In this document: positions 31,584 to 43,492 of the stretch, piece after piece | Layout of the letters: each line of letters begins with the position of its first letter | Numbering within the stretch: the stretch's first letter is position 1 | Assembly: GCF_037392515.1 (NCBI RefSeq) | Contig: NC_090292.1 | Location: 41,787,747 to 41,851,746 of the forward strand | Source of the DNA: Haliotis asinina | Taxonomy: Eukaryota > Mollusca > Gastropoda > Lepetellida > Haliotidae | Direction of reading: 5' to 3' | Length of the DNA: 64,000 bases | Translations under genes and position numbers: made by a program | The notes under the pieces: generated by a model | What the model was told of the DNA's origin: nothing | What the model saw: only the letters and a program-made list of their open reading frames with translations | Databases searched by the model: none

Positions 31584-32889
31584 TTAAGCACGAAAAGAAA
31601 TAGTGTATTGGATCTTCGTAAGAGTAGCCACAAGAACAAGACGGATTTGAAGATAAAAATCGTTCATATTTGTGTGCGTTAAATCACTGCAACCGAGCCT
31701 GAGGAGCGAATGAATAATCTGACAGAAACTTGATCCTGAGTTTAAATTATAGTAGGTTTGATTATTATATGACACACTAATCTTTTTCTTAAAAGTACCC
31801 AGAGTAGCTGATTCTCTATGATCAGTAGGCAAAGAATTCCACAATCTTACAGTATCTGGAAGAAATAGCTTAGCATAAATTGCACTTTTGCTATCGATAT
31901 TTTGGAGCTTCAAACGATCTCGAAAACTGTAGTTTACAGTGTCAGACACCTTAGGAGGGACGATTGCTCAGATATTTTGGAGTGAAATTATTAACCATCT
32001 TATAGAAAAATGTTAGTTTTTGGATGTGTCTGCGAGTACATAGTGGTTGGAAATTTGTCTCATCATAAATTTTCTTATGACTCGTACCGCGAACAGCACT
32101 GCAAATAGTTCTAAGCGCATTAAGATTAAGTTTCTCAAGTGTTAACGCTTACTGTTTGGTACAGTTGTCCTAGATGTGACAACAGTAGTCGAAAATAATT
32201 TATAAATTGTCCGTACATTGTTTGCAAAGTTTTCCGTGAGAAACGATATTTAAAACCTCTAAGACAGTTTACCATGGGTGCGACCTTTTTAGCGATGCAA
32301 TTAACACGGTCTGTCCAGGAGCAGTCATGCTGTAAACTGAGTCCCAAATGTGTATGGCTATTAACATCATTAATGTTATAACCCTTCATTGCTAAATTTA
32401 GTTTTGGGCTTGGCCGCACTTTACGAGAGAATTGTATAGAATCTGTTTTATTGGGACTAAATGTAACTTGCCATTTGTCGGCCCAATCAGAAATTTTACG
32501 AAGATCATTATTAAGGAACAGAGCAGTTACGGCAGGTTCCTCTATTATAGCATAAAGTGATGTGTCATCTGCGTAGAGACGGATATTGCTGTTAATTCCT
32601 TCAACAATGTCGTTGACATAAACCATAAACAGCAAGGGTCCTACGATAGAGCCTTGTGGAACGCCGGCTAAGAGTGATCTTTGATCAGACTATAACCATT
32701 TATAACAACTCTTTGAACTCTGCTGTCTAGATAACTCTCAAACCATTTCAACAAATTACCCCCGATACCATAACGTCTTAGCTTGTGTATAATACCTTTA
32801 TGCCAGACCTTGTCAAAAGCCTTACTCACGTCACAAAATACAGCCAAAATACATTTATCCCCGAAAGTTGAGATCTCAGATTTGTACCG
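31584..32889 (-). mobile_element. CR1/L2-like LINE fragment (RT domain), 5' truncated
   Basis: The minus strand reads VSKAFDKVWHKG (about 32760-32840), [10 protein letters not shown] in a shifted frame near 32640-32670, YVNDI and YADDTSLYA (catalytic box, about 32560), then [14 protein letters not shown] and a C-terminal LWNSLPTDHRES...FKKKIS at about 31770-31850. There is no RNase H, so it is a different clade from copies A-D. Several frame breaks. LINE copy B is inserted at its 5' side. Confidence 0.8.
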
Positions 32890-32902
32890 AAGAGTGGAGG
32901 AG

Positions 32903-33461
32903 TGAGTGAGTGAGTGAGTGAGTTAAAATTTACCGTCACATCGGCAATATTACAGCCATATCGTGACGAGAACAATTTAATTTAATTCATGTCAGTTTTA
33001 AAATATAAATTGAAAACGTAAAAACCTGTCATCGAAGGACAGTACAAATACTATGCTATCACAGATATGAACATAAAACTAGCATTGAAAGCTAAAATAT
33101 TGTAATTAAAGAGGACAATACGATATAAAACACGGGCTAGAGACCGCCAACAACCGAAGGTAGATCACCATAATAGGGTCCATGGGGACTTACAGTACTT
33201 TTGCTACCTGCATGGACCCTAGCTGGATTAACACCATCCCTACAGCCATTGGCGGTTATAATGAAAATTAGCCATTATTAAAAACAACAAAGATACTACG
33301 ATTAAAGGTTTGGCCGTACTAAATTTACATAGAATGTTTTGGGACTTACGTACCCTCTCAGGAGGACAATAATTTTACAATACTTCAACCCCCTTTGAGG
33401 GTACAGCCACTAACAATCTTAGTAACTAATCTAGACTACCACTAATAAAATATTGAACTAT
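32903..33461 (-). other. LINE B 3' UTR and tail
   Basis: It shares blocks with copies A, C and D. The terminal hairpin arms cgtcac (32934-32939) and gtgacg (32963-32968) are intact, followed by the tetranucleotide tail, five units long. Confidence 0.85.
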
Positions 33462-36400
33462 TTACAAGTCATTCAACAAATCTAGTTCTTTTAAAAATGC
33501 AATGATTAAATGAGAACTTACATTACTAAAAAGATCCTTCAGAGTTCGTGATTGAAAATAGGTATCCCTTGTGATGGAATATTCAACACAGACAAGCAAA
33601 ATGTGCTTGACTGTGATTTTTTCATCACAGGGGATACAGAACGGAGGATCGTCACCTTTCAACAGGTATTCATGTGTATATCTGGTGTGGCCAATACGAC
33701 ATCGTCGCATAATGACCTCTTCAAGTCTGGACTGACAACCCAAGTAGGTGTAACCAATGTAAGGTTTTATTGCATGTAATTTATTTACACCTACTTGGAT
33801 GTCCCACTTCTTCTGCATCAGATCACGTATATAAGATCTAATAGTAGGTTTAAAATCTGAGTATGGAATAATAAGTGGTGTCACAGATTTATTCAGTGCC
33901 GCCTTGGCAGCAAGATCGGCCATCGTATTCCCAGAAATGCCTACGTGGCTGGGTAACCAACAAAAGACGATGTCGTATTGGCCAGTGGCAAGGTCATTAT
34001 ACAATTCAATAATTTCAATTAAAAGTGGATGCTTGCAAGAAATATTTTTAATAGCCTGAAGACAAGAAAGAGAGTCTGAAAAGAGTATATACTGTTTATG
34101 TTTATGTTGTTTTTCAATATATTTAAGAGCCGTTAGTATGGCGTTAGCTTCAGCTGTAAATATAGAACTGTTATCTGGTAACCTAGAAGATATTATTCTG
34201 GATCCAATGACAGTGGCACATGCCACTGCGCCACCATCCTTGGACCCATCTGTAAATAAGGATTTGTAATTGCTATATTTATTCTTTAATTGATTATATT
34301 CTTGTTTATATTGTAATTCATTCGTTTCTGTTTTTTTAAAAGTCGTTAATGTTAGGTCAACTTGGGGCCTAACCAGTTGCCAAGGAGGAGAAGAAAGGAG
34401 TCGTGAAGGAGCTATATTTTCCAAGTCAATGCCAGCAGCAGATATAAATGGCTTAATTCTGAGTCCTAGAGGCGGAACAAGAGAACACTTTTTGTTGTAC
34501 AGATCCTCATAGAGAGGATTGAAGACACGGTTATGTGCAGGGTTAGATTCGTTCGAGTATAGTTTTGTAATATATTGTAATGCTAACTTTGTTCGTCGTT
34601 GTGTAAGAGATGGTTCATCTGCCTCGACGTAGAGACTGTCAACAGGAGAAGTTCTGAAAGACCCAAGACAAAGTCTTAGACCTTGATGGTGGACAGAATC
34701 TAATAATTGTAGGTTGCTTTTGCAAGCCCCACCATATACAATGGAGCCATAATCAAGTTTTGAACGGAGTGATCGGTATAAGTGCAAGAGTGTAGTTTGG
34801 TCCCCTCCCCACTTTGTGTTGGAAACCACTTTTAACAGATCAAGTGCCTTCAGGCATTTAGTTTTAAGGGATTTGATATGTGGCAGAAAGGTTAAATGTG
34901 AGTCGAAAATAACACCTAAGAACTTGGCCTCCTTTACAACCTTGATGGGTGTACCATTTAGAGATAGTTCAGGGTCTTTATGCGGTTTGTATTTACGGCA
35001 GAAATGTATACAATTAGTTTTGGATTTAGAAAATTTAAAGCCGTTTTCAAGACACCATTTATGTATTTTGTTTAAACACAACTGCAGTTGTCGTTCAATA
35101 GTATGCATATTCTTACCACGACAAGAAATATTAAAATCATCCACAAAAAGTGATCCATCAATTGAATCGCTTAAAACCTTTGATAAACTGTTGATCTTGA
35201 TACTAAACAATGTGACAGACAAAATACTGCCTTGCGGGACACCCTGATCCTGATTGTAATGATCACACAGGGTAGAACCCACTCGGACCTGAAATTTCCT
35301 GTCATTTAAAAAGTTGGATATAAATTGCGGCAAACGGCCTCGTAATCCAAAGTCACGTAAATCTTTTAAAATTCCATGTTTCCATGTTGTGTCGTACACT
35401 TTTTCTAAATCGAAAAAGATCGACACTGCATGTTGTTTATTAATCATAGCATTCTTCACAAAAGATTCTAAACGCACTAAATGATCGATAGTACTTCTGT
35501 TTTTACGGAAACCACATTGTATATCTGTTATAAGGTTATTGGTGTCCAAGTACCAAACAAGTCGATTATTGATCATGCGTTCCATGGTCTTGCAAACGCA
35601 GCTAGTTAGTGAAATGGGCCTATAATTTGAAGGGTCTGTATGATCACGTCCAGGTTTCGGGATGGGAACAATTATAGCATCACGTCAGGATGAAGGAAAG
35701 TTGCCAGATGTCCAAATATCATCAAAAATATGCAAGAGTGTCTCCAAACAGGACTCAGGTAAGTGCCTCAGGAGTTGATAAGGTATACTATCAGCCCCAG
35801 GAGCAGTATTGTGAGCCTGATCTAGAGCAGTATGAAGCTCATGGATCGAAAAGGTTTCATTGTAGTCTTCCTCATTATCTGAATTAAAATTAATTGATTC
35901 CTTTTCTTGCTGTTTTTGATATTTTTGAAATTCTGGAACATAATTAGATGAAGAAGAATGTTTGGCCAAAGTCTCACCAAGTTTATTTGCAATATCTTCT
36001 TTATCAGTTAGTAACTGGTTCCCATCTTTTAGATGGTGGATGCTAGATCTAGAACCCTTACCTTTGATTTTCTGTATCATATTCCATACTTTTGATATTG
36101 GCGTACGCGAATTAATTTTTGATACACAATTTCGCCACGAGTGGCGTCTACTTTGCTTGAAAGTACGCCTTGCTTTCGCATTTAAAATTTTACATTTGTT
36201 TAAGTTGTGGACCATAGGATGGCGACGAAAATAATGCTCAGCTTTCTTCCTTGCCTTTCTAGCCTGTTTGCAATCATCGTTAAACCATGGTTTTCGGATA
36301 TGAGGAATAGCAGAGGACTTAGGAATACACTCGTCAGCTATATTATTTAGTTTATCTGAAAAACATTTTATGGCATCGGGCATCACGACAGAGAGTTTCA

Positions 36401-37113
36401 TATCAAGTCCAGTTAGCCTTATTAAAATTCCATCTTGACGATGGAGGAACATCAGATGGATTCACAGGTTTTAGCAATGTTGGGAAATGATCACTTCCAC
36501 AGAGGTCATCGTGGACAGACCATTCAAATTCACTCAATAAGTTAGACTCTGTAAGTGACAAATCAAGAGCTGAATAACTTCCTGTGCCAGGATGAAGATA
36601 CGTGTTTGAACCGTCGTTATAAATGCATAAATCGTTGTTTGAAATAAATTCCTCAGGTAATTTACCTTTAGTGTTTGTATTTATGCCACCCCAGAGTGGA
36701 TTGTGGCCATTTAAATCGCCCATGATTAAACACGGTTTAGGTAGTTCATCATAAAGAGCCTGCAGATCACTCAGTTGAACAGCTGATGATGGAGAAATGT
36801 ATAAAGAGCACAATGTGAATGCAACGTGCAATCTAAGTCGCACTGCAACGGCTTGGAGATTTGTTGTGAGTCTAACTGGGCTATGGATAACATTTTGTCG
36901 CACCAGGATTGAAGCTCCACCAGTAGCTCTATCACCAGGCGGAGAAAAATAGTGATACGCATTGAATTGACGTAGGTCAAAATTATCTGTCTGTTTCAGA
37001 TAGGTTTCTTGTATGGAGAGAGCTGACGGTTTATAATCTTGGATTAATAATTGTAAATCATTTAAGTTGTTCTTAAGTCCTCTACAGTTCCACTGTAGTA
37101 TAGGTGAAGACAT
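33462..37113 (-). pseudogene. LINE B ORF2 (endonuclease, RT, RNase H)
   Basis: It starts at ATG 37113 (MSSPILQWNCRG), overlapping the ORF1 end by 52 bp. Endonuclease: QETYLKQ, MGDLNGHN, SALDLSL, GSDHFP (about 36450-37100). RT: fingers and palm with FDLEKVYD, GVPQGS and the FVDD box (about 34900-35600). RNase H: TDGSKDGG, TAEANAI, FSDSL, GNTMADLAA (about 33850-34260). The C-terminal zinc motif is CIPCDEKITVKHILLVC. Breaks are one frameshift between the endonuclease and the linker and one stop near 35685. This is the best preserved RT-RNase H of the four copies. Confidence 0.92.
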
Positions 37114-38418
37114 TGCTTCTTCGGAGGATAAACAGGAGATCTACCCCTCACCTTTCGTGATGGTGACAAGCTATGAGTCCTGCCATGGCTTTGCTCGGAC
37201 ACATCCATGTCATCAAGAGATCCAAACTTGTTAAAAATTTGGATATGATTATTCGCCCCTTTCGAGGTTCTTCCACTTTGAGTCTTTTTGAAAATGTCAC
37301 TATTTTGTTTTGACTTGTGTTTTGAGGCTGGTTGAACATTTGGTTCTGGGTTACCTGATCGTTTCTGAGATGTATCTATGTCAGTTGATGTCTGCGATTT
37401 AAGAATGTCTTTGGATGAGTCAATGGTTTGTGAACTACAGGTCACTTGTGAAGACCTTGACTGGACATTAGCAGATAGCAAGGTTGGAGCAGAAGTCCTT
37501 GCCCATGTGTAGTCTGTCTGGCAACCTACAGAATTATATGTAATAGGTTTTTGCTTAGAGGTCTGAATAGATGCAGCAACTGCGTTAGAGTACGTTCAGC
37601 CTGATTGTTCTTGTGAAAGAACAAGTTTTTTTTGCCTCTGAAAATGACACGTTTTGCTGATGCTTTATTTGTGAAATTTTATACTGAAGCTTCCAAGTAG
37701 GACACTCTTTGGAGGAAGATGGATGGTGGCCAGAACAGTTAGGAGTTTTGTCACAAAGGGTACCATCTTCACACTTTCCAGCACATCTGTGACATACAGC
37801 TGGATTGTGGCAAGACTTTGAACCATGACCATATTTTTGGCAGGTATAACACCTCAAAGGATTTGGAATAAATGTGTCAACTTTCAAGTTGCAGTACCCC
37901 GCTTTTAGTGATTGTGGGTGTTTAGGCAGACAAAAGGTGAACAAATATGTGTTTGTTTGGAAGGTTTCGTTGTTCTTTTTGGCAGTGAAGAGTTTGACAT
38001 GTGTAACGCCTTGTGAGTGCAATTCTGTCACAATCTCATGTTCGTTCATGTCTGAAAGGCAACGTCCAACGTCACGGACGATACCTTTACTGCTATTCAA
38101 TGTCCTGTGAGGGGACACCACAACAGGAACATTCGCTAAGACTTTAGATGATTGCAGAATCTGCGATTGGGTCAGCTTTCGACATTCAATGAGCAGTGAA
38201 CCAGATCTTAGTTTTTTTATTTCTTTGACATCACCTGCTAAACCTTCGATGCCTTTGGCCACAGCAAAAGGATTGAGCTTAAGAGCTCCACCATCTGGTG
38301 CTGACATAACTAGGAAACGAGGCCAGTTATCCGGGTTTGTGACAATTTCAGGAGTCTCATCCTCCGAAGAAAACGAATCATCGGATTCATAAGAACGTTT
38401 CTTTAGTGGGGGTGCCAT
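37062..38418 (-). pseudogene. LINE B ORF1 (RRM-like and CCHC knuckles)
   Basis: It starts at ATG 38418 (MAPPLKKRSYESDDSF). Residues ~30-150 form an RRM-like region (LNPFAVAKGIEG, LRSGSLLIECRK, NTYLFTFCLP). Knuckles CYTCQKYGHGSKSC and a modified CHRCAGKCEDGTLC follow at ~190-235. A frameshift at a run of eight T near 37628 ends the long frame; the Ser/Gln-rich rest and the KFGSLDDMDVSE block continue in another frame to 37062. ORF1 proteins of this group bind the LINE RNA. Confidence 0.88.
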
Positions 38419-39009
38419 GGTGTATTCATGTATGATTCATCCTCCTAGCTCCCCACCCACCACGGAGTGTCAACAAGGACGATGTCATATACCTGTAGGT
38501 CTCCGACAGGTGACACCAGGGATACCAGTAGGGTATGCTCAAGTAGAATGATCAAGAAGATTTTCTACCAGATTGGCCCATGAGCCACCGCCTTCTAGCA
38601 AATTAAACTCTAGGCAAGTAATTTTGTATTTGCTTACAGTAAACAAGTGAAGAAGTTGAATACAATTTTAGCCAAGTCCAGAAAATACCAATTTATATAA
38701 ATGAAATGTGTGCAAACCAACGTACATTGCACAGGGCTTGGCGTGACCAGCCGATTGGTTAAACCGGGCCCATTCAACCTCCCGTCTAGGTGAAGTAAGG
38801 GTCGAAGGGGTGTGTTGAGCAAAGGGAACGCGGTTACAGGCCCCCAGTGCCCTCAACCCCCAGACTCCCGTCCTCCACCGACACAGGGCCGCAACCCACG
38901 GCAAATGGGTTGGTGGACCAAATATTCCCCCGGGTCCACTACGGGGGTGTTGACAAGCTCTTAGCGTTACCCAGCACCCACCATGAGGAGGTGGCTCGCC
39001 ACGGGTGCC
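38419..39009 (-). other. LINE B 5' UTR
   Basis: It aligns with the copy A 5' UTR in at least six blocks and ends at the target duplication, so it is a complete 5' end. Compared with copy A it carries an extra ~70-bp stretch (about 38640-38760) and lacks the 'ttagtcgcctcttacgacaa' block. Confidence 0.8.
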
Positions 39010-39050
39010 GAATAGTGGAGGAGGTGGTTGGCGCTGCTATGCTGACATGA

Positions 39051-39734
39051 AACCTGTCAATGCGCTCTCACGAATTGACTCGTATCCTACTCCGAGAGTG
39101 GATGATTACATTGATCACATTGATCAAGCCAGATATATAAGTACGTTTGACTAACTGGAGGGCTTCTGGCAGATTCCACTGAAAAATACCATGCACAGAA
39201 AGTGTCTGCATTCACTACACCAGATGGACTGTATCAATATCAATACAAAGTGATGCTGTTTAGTCTGAACAATGCACTAGTGACATTCCTGAGGCTCGTC
39301 AACAATGTCTTGATAGGCAAAGCCTACATGGATGATGTCATCAATTACATTGACCATCTGAAAGGAATTCATGCTGTCTTTGAAAGTCTGTCTGAAGCAA
39401 ACTTGACTGTGAGTCTGGCCAAGTGTGAAGTTAGGGAGGCACATGTACAATCATAGGGCATGTTGTAGGGCATGGCAAGGTACAGTCAGTTCATGCTGAG
39501 GTGGAAGCAATAGTACATTTTCTAATACCTCAGTCTAAGAGAGAACTTAGAATTTCTCAGATCCAGCATCAGCACTTACCAATCTTTTTAAGGAAAAGGT
39601 AAAATTTTCAGTGCAATAACAGTTGTTTGAAAAAGCCAATGCCATCTCATGAATTCTCCAGTGCTGCAGGCACCAAATCTTGAGAAAGAATTTAAGTTGC
39701 AAATTTGATGCAAGTGATGTAGGTGCCAAAATAC
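39051..39734 (+). pseudogene. Gypsy-type RT/RNase H fossil
   Basis: Recognisable Ty3/Gypsy sequence: SYPTPRVDDYIDHI, GFWQIPLKNT, FTTPDGLYQYQYKV, AYMDDVINYIDH (catalytic box region), ANLTVSLAKCEV, then the start of RNase H near 39660-39730 (the 'vLqAPnlekeFkL..DASDVGA' pattern). It is broken, with no LTRs seen. It stops abruptly at about 39734 against a LINE scrap. Confidence 0.8.
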
Positions 39735-39790
39735 TTCAATGGAACTGTTGAGGACTTAAAAATAATTTCAATGAAATACACAAGGCCTAA
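39735..39790 (+). repeat. LINE ORF2 start scrap, plus strand
   Basis: Reads ILQWNC, stop, GLKNNFNEI, the first residues of the ORF2 endonuclease of the copy A-D family (ILQWNCRGLKNNLNDL in copy B). It is only about 56 bp long, truncated on both sides. Confidence 0.7.
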
Positions 39791-40067
39791 AACATTCAAA
39801 GGACATTTACGAGTTGTTTTAAATGTAGTTTTTTGACATTTTGTCATGTCGATTTCAACTTACGAGCTTCTTAAAACGTGATAATTTTGTCCTTTTAATG
39901 TTTGGCGCAATATGTCCTACCATCGCCCTCACCAGCAGCTGAAGAGACGGTGTAAATCCAGCTAGAGTGCATGCAGATAGCAAACGTACTGCAACTCCCC
40001 ATGATCTCTGGTATGGTGATCTACCGTCAGTTATTGGCAATCTAAAGTCTGGGGTGTGTGTGTGTGG

Positions 40068-40098
<31 letters not shown>

Positions 40099-40772
40099 TG
40101 CACATGTGCATGTATGTATGTGTGCATTGTGGTCAGCCATCCAAAACATATCCATTCATACACTTTTTGCACTTTAAAGCACAAAGGTAGGACATTTTGA
40201 ATTAGGCTATTCTGTGATTATTAGCAGTATCTGCTAAGATTCTCACAGCTTGCATAAAATGTTATGATAGCGCGAACGGACAACACAGACTAAAGATGAT
40301 GCCACTGAAAAAGCGACAGGTTCCATCCACGAAGGGATGAAAAAGCAACCTCCATGTATCAGAGGTGATAGCTGTGGTGGGGTGGGCACTAGCTGCCTTG
40401 AAGCGTCAAAAGAGACGATGGCTTAAAAGAAAGAAAGAATGTGGAAAGATTTGTAGGTGACATCAGAAGTACTTCCCTCCTCATGACAGCCAACACCCTC
40501 CTAGAGAAAGAGACTTTCGTGCTGAGAACGAATACCCTCGTCCTCTTGGTGAGGACAATACCATCCTCGTGAGGATAAATGCCCTCCTCATCGTCGAGAG
40601 GAGGGCCCAGCAGAATTCCCACAAATGTGCTGCTTGTCATACCTAGTTGTTGTGGCAAGTCTCTGTTTACATCTCATCTAATAGCTTGATCCACCGCTTA
40701 CGGTACAGTATTGTTCAGTGTTATACTCGGTGGCAGCCCTTACATCAACGGCTAAATGAGTAGCGGACTCTC
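39791..40772. other. Non-genic stretch with a GT-rich microsatellite
   Basis: No gene recognised. A (gt)n tract with interruptions lies at 40053-40100; open frames across it (His/Thr or Val/Cys repeats) are artefacts of the dinucleotide. Confidence 0.5.
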
Positions 40773-41043
40773 TTGATACTTGTGAAAGGAATTTCCCATG
40801 ACATCAACATCATGGACGAAGGTTATTTTGACTTGTTACTGTTGGATGATTTCCTAGCTGAAGAAAATGATGATATGCTTATGTCATGGTTGTTCACTGA
40901 AACTTCCAATGAAAAGAATGCACTGATCTTTCACTTGGTACAAAATCAGTTTCCAAGAGGCACAGAATCAAAAGACATTGCTTTGAATGCACATTATGTC
41001 AGTCTGTTTCATTCTCCAGTAGATGAACAACAAATCAAACCCA
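40773..41043 (+). pseudogene. Polinton-type packaging ATPase fragment (fossil)
   Basis: LLLLDDFLAEENDDMLMSWLF, then FHLVQNQFPRGTESKDIALNAHYVSLFHSP, is the Walker B-to-C-terminal portion of the A32/FtsK-like ATPase carried by Polintons and relatives. The same layout occurs in the intact ATPase at 22409-23080 (LLVVDDF, LNTHYFVLL). The Walker A part is missing, so it is a broken piece of a second, different element. It runs without a stop into LINE ORF1 sequence. Confidence 0.7.
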
Positions 41044-41505
41044 TTGAAGAAACGGCAGAAACTGTGAAAAAAGGTGTCAGAGCTTCAACAGGTTCAGAGA
41101 ACCGTCTACAATCATTTAACAAATATGGTTCATTGGAGGACATGGATGTGTCAGAAAACATCCATCCCAGGGCACACAGCTTGTCGTCCTCAAAGAAAGC
41201 AAGGGGTAGATCCCTTATCAATCAACCTAAAAGTTAGGTCATTTTACTAATATCGTACCGTGGAATTGTAGATGTCTAAGAACTAATTTCAATGAACTAC
41301 AGCTTGTAGCCCAGGATCTCACACCAACGGCATTCTGTTTGCAAGAAATGCATCTGAAAGAGACAGATAATTTTTACTTACGTCAGTTTAACCCCTACCA
41401 TTCTCTTTCCCCTCCGGCTGATGGGGCCACTGGAGTTTCTACTTTTCTTGTACGGCAAGATGTTATTCATAGCCCTGTTACGCTAAACACTAATCAACAG
41501 AACTG
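41044..41505 (+). repeat. LINE ORF1/ORF2 junction fragment, plus strand
   Basis: Reads the ORF1 C-terminus (ETVKKGVRAS, KYGSLEDMDVSENIHPRAH) to a stop at 41235-41237, then the ORF2 endonuclease start (VPWNCRCLRTNFNEL, LKETDNFYLRQFNPYHSLSPP) up to about 41500. It is nearest to copy D in sequence. It is truncated at both ends and opposite in orientation to copies A-D. Confidence 0.8.
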
Positions 41506-41625
41506 AACATTCCTCTGGCACCATTTCCAAAACATCACCTTAAAAAATTCCCACATCAATATAATGATTCAACACAATTTTCAAAACCTCATTGCAGGTT
41601 TGGCATCAAGTTTGAGATGTGAAGA

Positions 41626-42168
41626 GTGAGTGAGTGAGTGAGTTAGTATTTAACGTCACATCGGCAGTATTATCGTGACGAGAACGATTAATTATAAAAA
41701 TACAAATGAATTACTAGCATGGACATTGTAAAACCTGTCAACGAAGGACAGTAAAACTGACTAGAATATCAGAGAATAGAATATAAAACTAGTGAATAGA
41801 CCTAAAACAATGTATCTATAGAGGACAGTACAATATAAAAATGAGCTATAGGTTGCCAACAACTGAAGGTAGACCACCATACTAAGGACCATGGGGACTT
41901 ACAGTACATTTGCTTCCTGCATGAACCCTAGCTGGATTTACATCATCCCCTCAGCTGTTAGCAATTTAGACAAATCTAGCCATAAAGTAAAAACACACTT
42001 ATTCTACGATTAAAAAGCTGGAAAACTGAAAATTACGTCAAATGTTTTTGGACTTACGTACCTCTCAGGAGGACAATTATTTTACGGTACTTCAACCCTC
42101 TTTGAGGGTACAGCCACTAACGATTTGAGTTACTAATTTAATTTTCCAATTTTAAAATATTTATCTAT
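41626..42168 (-). other. LINE C 3' UTR and tail
   Basis: Same blocks as the other copies. The hairpin loop is 8 nt shorter than in A, B and D while the 6-bp arms are unchanged. Confidence 0.8.
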
Positions 42169-43490
42169 TTACAGTTCGGTTAACAAATTTAATTCCTTTA
42201 AAAATGCAATAATTAAATGAGGACTAACACTGTTATAAAGATCCTTCATAGTATGTGAATTAAAATACTGATCCCTTGTGATGGAATATTCAACACAGTC
42301 AAGCAAGATATGCTTGACTGTGATTCCTTCATCACAAAGGATGCAGAACCGAGGATCCTCACCTTTGAAAAGGTATTCATGTGTATATCTGGTGTGGCCA
42401 ATACGACATCGCCGCATGATGACCTCTTCAAATCTGGACTGACAACCCAAGTAGGTATAACCAATATAGGGTTTTATTGCATGTAATTTATTTATGCCCA
42501 CTTGGGTGTCCCACTTCTTCTGCATCAGATCACGGATGTAAGTTCTAATGCTGGGTTTATAATCAGAGTATGGAATAAGAAGTGGTGTCACAGATTTGTT
42601 GAGTGCTGCCTTGGCAGCAAGATCGGCCATTGCGTTACCGGAAATACCTACGTGGCTGGGTAACCAACAAAAGACGATGTCGTATTGGCCAGTAGCAAGA
42701 TTATTATACAATTCAATAATTTCTATTAAAAGTGGATGTTTACAAGAGATATTTTTAATAGCCTGGAGGCAAGAAAGAGAGTCGGAATAGATTATATATT
42801 GTTTACATTTAGGGTGTCTTTGAATATATTTGAGAGCTGTTAATATGGCGTTAGCTTCTGCTGTAAAAATAGAACTATTATCGGGTAATCGAGAAGATAT
42901 TGTTCTGGATCCAGTGACAGTGGCACAAGCAACTGCGCCACCGTCCTTGGACCCATCTGTAAATAAGGATTTATAATTGCTATATTTATGTTTCAGTTGA
43001 TTATATTCTTGTTTATACTGTAATTAATTCGTTTCTGATTTTTTAAAAGTCGTTAATGTTAGGTCAACTTGTGGCCTAACCAACTGCCAAGGAGGAGAAG
43101 AAAGAAGACGGGAAGGAGCTATGTTTTCCAGCTCAATGCTGGCAGCAGAAATAAGTGGTTTTATTCTTAAACCAAGAGGCGGAACAAGAGAAGATTTCTT
43201 TTTGTATAAATCCTCATACGGGGGATTGAAAACACAGTTATATGCAGGGTTTGACTCATTTGAATATAGTTTTGTTACATACTGTAAAGCTAATTTTATA
43301 CGTCGCTGCTCAAGAGATGGTTCGTCAGCCTCGACATACAGGCTGTCAACAGGTGAAGTTCTAAAGGAGCCAGGACAAAGTCTTAGACCTTGACTATGGA
43401 CTGAATCTAATAGTTTTAAGTTGCTTTTGCAGGCTCGACCATAGACAATGGAGCCATAATCGAGTTTCGAACGCACGAGAGATCGATATA
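42169..43490 (-). pseudogene. LINE C ORF2, 3' part (RNase H and C-terminus)
   Basis: Contains SKLDYGSIVYG, a stop at about 43024-43026 where relatives have Glu (SETNEL), then RNase H motifs (TDGSKDGG, TAEANAI, PSHVGISGNAMADLAA) and the C-terminal zinc motif (CILCDEG...HILLDC). It continues on the right side of the Tc1 insert at 45107. Confidence 0.88.
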
Positions 43491-43492
43491 TA

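Larger units (their letters stand above)
32903..39009 (-). mobile_element. LINE copy B, full length, same family as copy A
   Basis: 5' UTR (38419-39009), ORF1, ORF2, 3' UTR and (actc)n tail are all present. The target duplication is gaagagtggaggag (32889-32902) and gaatagtggaggag (39010-39023), 14 bp with one mismatch. Length is 6107 bp. Lesions seen are a frameshift in ORF1 at a run of eight T near 37628, a frameshift in ORF2 near 36403-36450, and a Trp-to-stop (TGG to TGA) near 35685. The RT-RNase H frame is then open for 707 codons. Confidence 0.93.

Noticed and set aside
39855-40200. His/Thr- and Cys/Val-repeat open frames
   Set aside because: They come from the GT/CA microsatellite at 40053-40100.
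40389-40658. 89-codon minus-strand frame near the ATPase scrap
   Set aside because: No recognisable domain and no link to the neighbouring fossil pieces.
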